DNA of 11,678 bases, taken from contig WFMN01000024.1 in the NCBI GenBank assembly GCA_015489095.1, positions 1 to 11,678 on the forward strand, in the 5' to 3' direction. This document shows positions 7,708 through 11,678 of this stretch, piece by piece. A program made the position numbers and the translations under genes. The notes under the pieces are model-generated. The model did no database searches and was not told the origin of the DNA. It worked only from the letters and a program-made list of their open reading frames with translations. How positions within the stretch are numbered: the first letter of the stretch is position 1; each line of letters opens with the position of its first letter. This DNA is from Mariprofundaceae bacterium. Its GTDB lineage: Bacteria; Pseudomonadota; Zetaproteobacteria; Mariprofundales; J009.

Positions 7708-8502
7708 TTACTGCGCCATGCCGATGGGGACGGGTGCGAACGTACCGCTGCCTTTTGATGTGGTGGCGTCCGGAGACTTGGCGGTACGGGCACCCTCGGC
7801 CTGGCTCTCGGTGGTTGGGCGGAAGGTGAGGGTGATATCGACCCGACGATCCAGTTCGGGATGGTGGGCGATGGGGTGTTGGTCACCCAAGCCCGCGACC
7901 ACCATGCGACCGCGCGGAACCCCCCGGTCGGCCAAACGGAGAAAGACATTCATCGCCCTAGCGGCGGAGAGCTCCCAGTTGGAGGGGTAGAGCTTGTTGT
8001 TGATCGGGGCATCGTCGGTGTGTCCCTCGATCCGCACCTCGATCACCTCGGGGCGGCGAAACTGTTGCGCCAATTTGTCGATGAAGGGGAGCACCTTGGG
8101 ATCGAGGGCGACTTCGCCGGGGGCGAAGGCGATATGCTCGGCGAAACGCACCATCACGCGGTTGTGTTCCAACGGAAGCACATGGACGCCATCCTTGCCG
8201 AGATCCTTGGCGATCTTGGTCAACGCCTTGGCGGTGCGCTTGGGGGCGGTTTTGCCCGGCATCACCTCCTTGGTCGGGATGCCCGGCCCCTCGCCTTTGG
8301 TGATGTTCATGCCCCTCGGCAGCGGGCTGAAGGTGCCCGCCAGCGAGCCCAGCGCGGCCAACCGCTTCTCATCGACGATCACCGCCATCGACACCAGCAG
8401 GATAAAAAAGGCCAGCATCTGCATCATCAGCTCGAGGAAGAGCCCCGCGCCCAGATCCTTGGGCGGTGGAACGGGAGCCGGTTTGGATTGGCGCTTAGCC
8501 AT
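7708..8502 (-). CDS. MotB-like OmpA-domain stator protein with Glu in place of the ion-binding Asp
   Basis: A 264-residue MotB paralog directly after motA. Its membrane helix (about 18-43) reads GAGLFLELMMQMLAFFILLV. Aligned to the neighbour's FADLVSLMLTFFILLL it has FLELMMQMLAFFILLV, so Glu24 stands where the conserved Asp should be, and Met27 replaces Ser. The OmpA-like domain (about 105-228) is canonical: FAPGEVALDP, GHTDDAP (160-166), NWELSAARA (175-183) and DRRVDITL. A Ser/Thr/Ala/Pro-rich tail (about 229-264) follows and is probably disordered. The C-terminal domain is thus well suited to bind peptidoglycan while the ion site is altered. From memory, tandem motB-like genes after motA also occur in Desulfovibrio-type genomes. 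It may be a second stator subunit, a MotB regulator, or a structural partner. Membership of the MotB/OmpA family is firm; the role is not. Confidence 0.85.
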   Translation of the reverse strand: MAKRQSKPAPVPPPKDLGAGLFLELMMQMLAFFILLVSMAVIVDEKRLAALGSLAGTFSPLPRGMNITKGEGPGIPTKEVMPGKTAPKRTAKALTKIAKDLGKDGVHVLPLEHNRVMVRFAEHIAFAPGEVALDPKVLPFIDKLAQQFRRPEVIEVRIEGHTDDAPINNKLYPSNWELSAARAMNVFLRLADRGVPRGRMVVAGLGDQHPIAHHPELDRRVDITLTFRPTTESQAEGARTAKSPDATTSKGSGTFAPVPIGMAQ

Positions 8503-8543
8503 GGAGTGTCGCCTTGATGGTCAGCGGAATGAAGATCGCGCGA

Positions 8544-9302
8544 TCAATCGAAGGATGAGATGCGCTCTTTGGGCGGCAGGAAGCCATGCAGTTTCTGCTC
8601 CATCACCCGGGGGTTCTCGCCCGCCACCAGCGACTGGATGCCGGTGAGGATGATCTCGTAGATCAGAATCTCATCCTTGCTGCGCGATTTCAGTTTGTTG
8701 GCCATCGGCATGAAGATGATGTTGGCCATCAGCGCGCCGTAAAAGGTGGTGAGCAGCGCGATCGACATCGAAGGACCGATCGAGGAGGGATCAGACATGT
8801 TTTGCAGCATCAGCACCAGACCGACCAAGGTACCGATCATCCCCATGGCGGGGGCGAAGGTGCCGAAGGCGGTGAACATATCGGCACCCTTCTGGTGGCG
8901 ATCCTTCACCTTTTCGATTTCGTTGTAGAGGATATCTTCGATCTCCGACGGCTCCTGGCCGTCGATCGCCATCTGCAGCCCCTTCTTCATGAAGTCGCTT
9001 TCGACCTCGTCCACCTTGCTCTCCAGCGCGAGGATCCCCTCTTTGCGCACGATCTGCGCCAGCTCCACCAACTGGTTGATGACATCGGCGCCGGTGGGCA
9101 GCGCGTACAGAAAGTTTTTCATCGCCACGCCGATCACCTTCAGCACATCCCCCAACGGGTAGGCGATCAGCACCACGCCGACCGTGCCGCCGACCACGAT
9201 GGCGATGGATGGCGGGTCGATGAAGCTGGCAATGCCGCCGCCGATGGCGAATGCAACGAGTCCAAACGCAGCCAGAAGGCCGATAACGGTTGCGATATCC
9301 AC
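8544..9302 (-). CDS. motA: Flagellar motor stator protein MotA (PomA type), GTG start
   Basis: A 252-residue stator A subunit with four membrane helices, partner of MotB in ion-driven torque generation. I choose the GTG at 9302, giving MDIATVIGLLAAFGL as in PomA-type proteins. A GGGGAGG ribosome binding site lies 6 bases upstream; the longer ATG start at 9347 would add 15 residues and ignore this site. Arg86 and Glu94 in the cytoplasmic loop have the spacing of E. coli Arg90 and Glu98, which contact FliG. Pro151 and Pro199 match the conserved prolines. Thr158, Thr185 and Thr186 fall at the positions that line the sodium site of Vibrio PomA, hinting at Na+ use. It is the first gene of the string, 41 bases before the Glu-type motB gene. 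Very sure of family and fairly sure of start. Confidence 0.95.
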   Translation of the reverse strand: MDIATVIGLLAAFGLVAFAIGGGIASFIDPPSIAIVVGGTVGVVLIAYPLGDVLKVIGVAMKNFLYALPTGADVINQLVELAQIVRKEGILALESKVDEVESDFMKKGLQMAIDGQEPSEIEDILYNEIEKVKDRHQKGADMFTAFGTFAPAMGMIGTLVGLVLMLQNMSDPSSIGPSMSIALLTTFYGALMANIIFMPMANKLKSRSKDEILIYEIILTGIQSLVAGENPRVMEQKLHGFLPPKERISSFD

Positions 9303-9308
9303 AGAAAA

Positions 9309-9315
9309 CCTCCCC
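9309..9315 (-). promoter_or_regulatory. ribosome binding site that fixes the motA start
   Basis: GGGGAGG on the minus strand, six bases before the GTG at 9302-9300. It supports the shorter MotA that begins with the membrane helix. Confidence 0.75.
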
Positions 9316-9355
9316 GAGTGAATGATAGCGAACAGTGGCTCCGCCAAGCCGACAG

Positions 9356-9372
9356 AGCATGAAGCTTGCCAA
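9356..9372 (-). promoter_or_regulatory. sigma-54 (RpoN) -24/-12 promoter upstream of motA
   Basis: The minus strand reads TTGGCAAGCTTCATGCT. Against the consensus TTGGCACG-N4-TTGCW it has two mismatches. The invariant GG and GC are present with exactly 10 bases between them. Transcription would begin near 9345, giving a leader of about 43 bases before the motA GTG. Sigma-54 control of flagellar operons is well known in many Gram-negative bacteria. The match is by eye only; no enhancer site was identified. Confidence 0.6.
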
Positions 9373-9476
9373 TGCTTATCGTTTGCATGAGAAAAGCAAT
9401 GGAATGAAGGGCGTTGTCGGCTTGCCGCGGTGCCGGTGCCTGTCCGGTTTCGGGGCGGCGTCGCGAGAAGAAGGGG

Positions 9477-9653
9477 GCGAAGTCGTCAATAATGAGCAGA
9501 TCGCAAAAAGTCCGTCCATGGACTTTTTGCTTGACGGGAAGTGAAAAACGCGATTTTCACCTTCCTTACAAATCAACGACTTGCTGCGCAAGCCATTGAT
9601 TTGCGCGGCCGTCCGTGGCCGCGATGACGACTTCTTGTGAAGCCGTCAATAAT
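9477..9653. repeat. array of five back-to-back hairpins bounded by 17-base direct repeats
   Basis: This 177-base stretch is nearly all inverted repeat. Stem i: 9503-9513 with 9520-9530, perfect 11 bp, loop GTCCAT. Stem ii: 9537-9547 with 9554-9565, 11 bp with one bulged C, loop ACGCGA. Stem iii: 9570-9584 with 9588-9602, 7 + 5 bp around a 3x3 internal loop. Stem iv: 9604-9610 with 9617-9623, perfect 7 bp, loop GTCCGT. Stem v: 9625-9634 with 9639-9648, 9 bp with one mismatch, loop TTGT. The direct repeats GCGAAGTCGTCAATAAT (9477-9493) and GTGAAGCCGTCAATAAT (9637-9653) agree at 15 of 17 bases, exactly 160 bases apart. GAAGTCGTCA at 9479-9488 is also the perfect reverse complement of 9625-9634, so the first four stems can be closed by a 10-bp helix. 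It most resembles a REP/MITE-like non-coding repeat. I see no coding gene in 9303-9732. Confidence 0.8.
9503..9530. terminator. perfect 11-bp hairpin, possible bidirectional terminator within the array
   Basis: GCAAAAAGTCC, loop GTCCAT, GGACTTTTTGC. The A5/T5 runs sit inside the stem, so on either strand the hairpin contains a T-run, and it could block transcription crossing between the divergent motA and hslV promoters. It could equally be only a repeat unit, since a terminator upstream of two divergent genes is not needed for either of them. Confidence 0.3.
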
Positions 9654-9670
9654 TCGACATGGTGCGATCA

Positions 9671-9704
9671 TGTGGAGAGAATGCGCACCGTTTCTCTTTC
9701 CACA
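9671..9704 (+). promoter_or_regulatory. hairpin in the hslV leader, next to the ribosome binding site
   Basis: TGTGGAGAGAA (9671-9681) pairs with TTCTC (9692-9696) and TCCACA (9699-9704), leaving a two-base TT bulge and a 10-base loop. The stem ends one base before the AGGAGG at 9706-9711. A leader stem-loop affecting hslVU mRNA stability has been described for E. coli; whether this one acts alike is inference. Confidence 0.45.
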
Positions 9705-9705
9705 T

Positions 9706-9711
9706 AGGAGG
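9706..9711 (+). promoter_or_regulatory. strong Shine-Dalgarno AGGAGG with unusual spacing to hslV
   Basis: A perfect AGGAGG lies 21 bases before the ATG at 9733 that gives a normal HslV N-terminus. No ATG, GTG or TTG lies in the hslV frame between them. At the best spacing (9 bases) there is an in-frame ATC at 9721-9723. Start choice is therefore open; see findings. Confidence 0.6.
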
Positions 9712-9732
9712 ATTGCCGTTATCGAGACGAAG

Positions 9733-10287
9733 ATGCGAGGTACAACGATCTGCTGCGTGCGTCGCGGTCGCCAGGTGGCCATCGCCGGTGACGGGCAGGT
9801 GACCCTGGGCGACACGGTGGTGAAGCATGGCGCCAAGAAGGTGCGGGAGATTCGCGGTCGTAAGATTCTGGCCGGGTTCGCCGGCTCCACCGCCGATGCC
9901 ATGAACCTGTTTGAGCGCTTCGAGGCCAAGCTCGACGAGCACAGCGGTAGCCTGACCCGCGCGGCGGTGGGGCTCGCCAAGGCGTGGCGAACCGACCGGG
10001 TGTTGCGACGGCTGGAGGCGATGATGGTGGTCGCCGACGCGGAGCGCACGCTGATCATCTCCGGCAATGGCGATGTGTTGGAACCGGACGAGGGGGTGGC
10101 GGCGATCGGTTCCGGCGGCGCCTACGCCAAGTCGGCGGCGACGGCGCTGCTGCGTCACAGCGATCTGGATGCGGAGCGTGTGGTGCGCGAGGCGATGACC
10201 ATCGCCGCCGAAACCTGCATCTACACCAACCAGCAGTTTACCGTCTGCCTGCTTGATGGCAACGGCTCCGAGGGGGAGGGGGAATGA
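9733..10287 (+). CDS. hslV: ATP-dependent protease subunit HslV
   Basis: The proteolytic subunit of HslVU, a bacterial proteasome-like N-terminal threonine protease forming a dodecamer capped by HslU. From the ATG at 9733 the protein is 184 residues, the usual length, and begins MRGTTICCVRRG. Thr4-Thr5 match the TT that becomes the mature N-terminus, so a three-residue propeptide MRG is inferred. Hallmarks follow: VAIAGDGQVTLGDTVVKHGAKKVR, ILAGFAGSTADAMNLFERFE, AKAWRTDRVLRRLEAMM, ISGNGDVLEPDEG, AIGSGGAYAKSAA and CIYTN. In-frame ATGs at 9637 and 9670 lie in or near the hairpins, and would add 32 or 21 residues not found in the family. The stop overlaps the hslU ATG (ATGA). Very sure of identity, less so of the exact start. 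Confidence 0.95.
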   Translation: MRGTTICCVRRGRQVAIAGDGQVTLGDTVVKHGAKKVREIRGRKILAGFAGSTADAMNLFERFEAKLDEHSGSLTRAAVGLAKAWRTDRVLRRLEAMMVVADAERTLIISGNGDVLEPDEGVAAIGSGGAYAKSAATALLRHSDLDAERVVREAMTIAAETCIYTNQQFTVCLLDGNGSEGEGE

Positions 10288-11642
10288 ACAAGGTGATGAC
10301 CCCGCGGGAGATTGTTTCCGAACTCGATCGCTTCATCGTCGGTCAGCACGACGCCAAGCGGGCGGTGGCGATCGCGTTGCGCAACCGTTGGCGGCGCCGT
10401 CAGGTGGCGCAGCCGCTGCGTGACGAGATCACCCCCAAAAACATCCTGATGATCGGCCCGACCGGGGTGGGCAAGACCGAGATCGCCCGCCGGCTGGCAC
10501 GGTTGGCGCGGGCGCCGTTCATCAAGGTGGAGGCGACCAAGTACACCGAGGTGGGCTATGTCGGTCGTGATGTGGAGTCGATCATCCGCGATCTGGTCGA
10601 TCAGGCGGTGGCAATGGTGAAGGAGGAGCATGTGACGCGGGTGCGGGCGCGCGCCGAAACGCTGGGCGAGGAGCGCCTGCTCGATATCCTCATTCCGCAT
10701 CCGGTCGATCACGCCGAGGGGCCGCAGTCGGTTGCGCGCACCCCAGCGCAGGAGGCAACGCGCGAGAAGATGCGCGCCAAGCTGCGCGCCGGCGAGCTGG
10801 ATGACCGGCAGGTGAGCGTGGATGTGCCGCCCTCCATGACGCTGCCGTCATTTCAGGTGTTCTCCCCACAGGGGGGCGGTGAGGAGTTGGGGGGCAATAT
10901 CCGCGATGTGCTGGGCGGACTGATCGGCGGCGGCAAGTCCAAAAGCAAGCGGATGCGGGTGGCCGATGCGCGCAAGGTGCTGATTCAACAGGAGGCGGAC
11001 AAGCTGATCGACGACGATCAGGTGAAGGAGGAGGCGATCGCCCGCAGTGAAAACTTCGGGATCGTGTTTATCGATGAGATGGACAAGATCTGCCACCGCG
11101 AGGGGGCGCATGGTGATGTGTCGCGCGAGGGGGTGCAGCGTGACCTGCTGCCGCTGGTGGAGGGCGCCAGCGTCAATACCCGCCACGGCATGGTGCATAC
11201 CGACCATATCCTGTTTATCGCCGCCGGGGCGTTTCATCTCTCCAAGCCGTCGGATCTGATTCCCGAGATGCAGGGGCGCTTTCCACTGCGGGTAACGCTC
11301 GATGCGCTGACGGAACAGGACTTTCGGCGCATTTTGGTGGAGCCGGAATCGTCGCTCTGCAAGCAGTATAGCGCGTTGCTGGCGACCGAGGGGGTGACCT
11401 TGACCTTCGCCGACGACGGGGTGGATGCACTGGCGGCGACGGCGGTGAAGGTGAACGCGAAGAATGAGAACATCGGTGCCCGCAGGCTGCATACCTTGAT
11501 GGAGCGGGTGCTGGAAGCGGTAAGTTTTGATGCCCCCGACCGACCAGATCACGAGAAACAGGTGGTGGTGGATGCCGCCTTCGTGCGTGCAAATCTGGAG
11601 GATGTGGCGGAAGATACCGATCTTAGTCGGTATATTCTTTGA
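10284..11642 (+). CDS. hslU: ATP-dependent protease ATPase subunit HslU
   Basis: A 452-residue AAA+ unfoldase of the Clp/Hsp100 class that feeds substrates to HslV. Walker A GPTGVGKT is at 58-65, the pore-loop GYVG at 91-94 and Walker B VFIDEMD at 261-267. Sensor 1 lies in FIAAGAFH (311-318), the GRFPLRV box at 331-337 and sensor 2 in ENIGARRL (395-402). The intermediate domain (about 110-240) is the variable insert. The C-terminus DLSRYIL (446-452) is the tail that inserts into HslV pockets to activate it. Length is normal (E. coli HslU 443). The start overlaps the hslV stop by ATGA, with purine-rich GGGGGAGGGGGA just before it as ribosome binding site. Only 36 bases follow in the window. 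Very sure. Confidence 0.97.
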   Translation: MNKVMTPREIVSELDRFIVGQHDAKRAVAIALRNRWRRRQVAQPLRDEITPKNILMIGPTGVGKTEIARRLARLARAPFIKVEATKYTEVGYVGRDVESIIRDLVDQAVAMVKEEHVTRVRARAETLGEERLLDILIPHPVDHAEGPQSVARTPAQEATREKMRAKLRAGELDDRQVSVDVPPSMTLPSFQVFSPQGGGEELGGNIRDVLGGLIGGGKSKSKRMRVADARKVLIQQEADKLIDDDQVKEEAIARSENFGIVFIDEMDKICHREGAHGDVSREGVQRDLLPLVEGASVNTRHGMVHTDHILFIAAGAFHLSKPSDLIPEMQGRFPLRVTLDALTEQDFRRILVEPESSLCKQYSALLATEGVTLTFADDGVDALAATAVKVNAKNENIGARRLHTLMERVLEAVSFDAPDRPDHEKQVVVDAAFVRANLEDVAEDTDLSRYIL

Positions 11643-11655
11643 GCGCCTTTGCTGA

Positions 11656-11678
11656 AAGTTGGCATCGCGGCCATGGAC
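11656..11678 (-). repeat. inverted partial copy of the hairpin-array unit, cut by the window end
   Basis: These last 23 bases match the reverse complement of array positions 9611-9633 at 20 of 23 positions, including CATCGCGGCCA. They cover one arm and the loop of stem iv and one arm of stem v. The unit therefore lies on both sides of hslVU in opposite orientation. Confidence 0.65.

Noticed and set aside
9303..9347. Longer MotA from the ATG at 9347
   Set aside because: The 15 extra residues do not fit PomA-type proteins, and the GTG at 9302 has its own well-placed ribosome binding site. The predicted sigma-54 start near 9345 would also fall inside that extension's start codon.
8586..9362. 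Long open frames opposite motA (258 residues) and opposite the motB-like gene (7861-8517)
   Set aside because: These are GC-rich mirror frames of well-supported genes, rich in His, Arg and Gln, with no recognisable domains or ribosome binding sites.
9335..9599. Small open frames in the motA-hslV intergenic region on both strands
   Set aside because: They cross the sigma-54 site and hairpins, lack good ribosome binding sites and show no recognisable protein pattern.
9477..9653. CRISPR-like array
   Set aside because: Only two direct repeats 160 bases apart with hairpins between them; there are no regular spacers and no cas genes.
9624..9653. Sigma-70 promoter for hslV (ATGACG, 18 bases, AATAAT)
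   Set aside because: Poor -35 match and it overlaps stem v; the same AATAAT also ends the left direct repeat, so it is probably just part of the repeat. No convincing heat-shock promoter was found either.

Overview
The window carries housekeeping and flagellar genes of a motile, Gram-negative bacterium, most likely a member of the Pseudomonadota or a former delta-proteobacterial lineage. Evidence for this is an HslVU protease, a GlnB-type PII protein with Tyr51, a PomA-type MotA, a DUF748/AsmA-like envelope protein and a FliL-M-N-O-P flagellar block. The DNA is GC-rich by eye, except for one AT-richer segment around positions 640-2040. I cannot name the genus.

Layout from left to right. (1) 1-581, plus strand: C-terminal end of a DUF748/OmpA-like envelope protein, cut by the window edge. 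(2) 638-1852, minus strand: a solitary AAA ATPase of the AAA_14 + DUF4143 type, convergent with the first gene, with an apparently leaderless promoter. (3) 9302 down to 2079, minus strand: one long, tightly packed gene string motA - motB-like (Glu variant) - motB - fliL - fliM - fliN - fliO - fliP - nadE - glnB. Four-base ATGA overlaps join fliM/fliN, fliO/fliP and fliP/nadE. A good sigma-54 (-24/-12) promoter match lies just upstream of motA. (4) 9303-9732: a 430-base divergent intergenic region holding an array of back-to-back hairpins. (5) 9733-11642, plus strand: hslV and hslU, overlapping by ATGA. (6) 11643-11678: the window ends inside what looks like an inverted copy of part of the hairpin array.

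How the genes work together. MotA with the two MotB-like proteins should form stator units. FliL supports the stator. FliM and FliN form the C-ring switch. FliO and FliP belong to the export gate, although fliQ and fliR are not here. The operon then continues into glutamine-dependent NAD synthetase and PII. These two belong together functionally, because PII proteins are known to control a NadE enzyme in Azospirillum. HslVU is a separate ATP-dependent protease operon.

Most interesting points. First, there are two dissimilar MotB-like proteins behind a single MotA. One keeps the ion-binding Asp but has an altered peptidoglycan-binding motif; the other has a canonical peptidoglycan motif but Glu in place of the Asp. 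Second, the multi-hairpin array between motA and hslV has a perfect 10-bp closing helix, a competing local hairpin, and an inverted partial copy on the far side of hslVU. I see no CRISPR array, tRNA, rRNA or recognisable insertion sequence.
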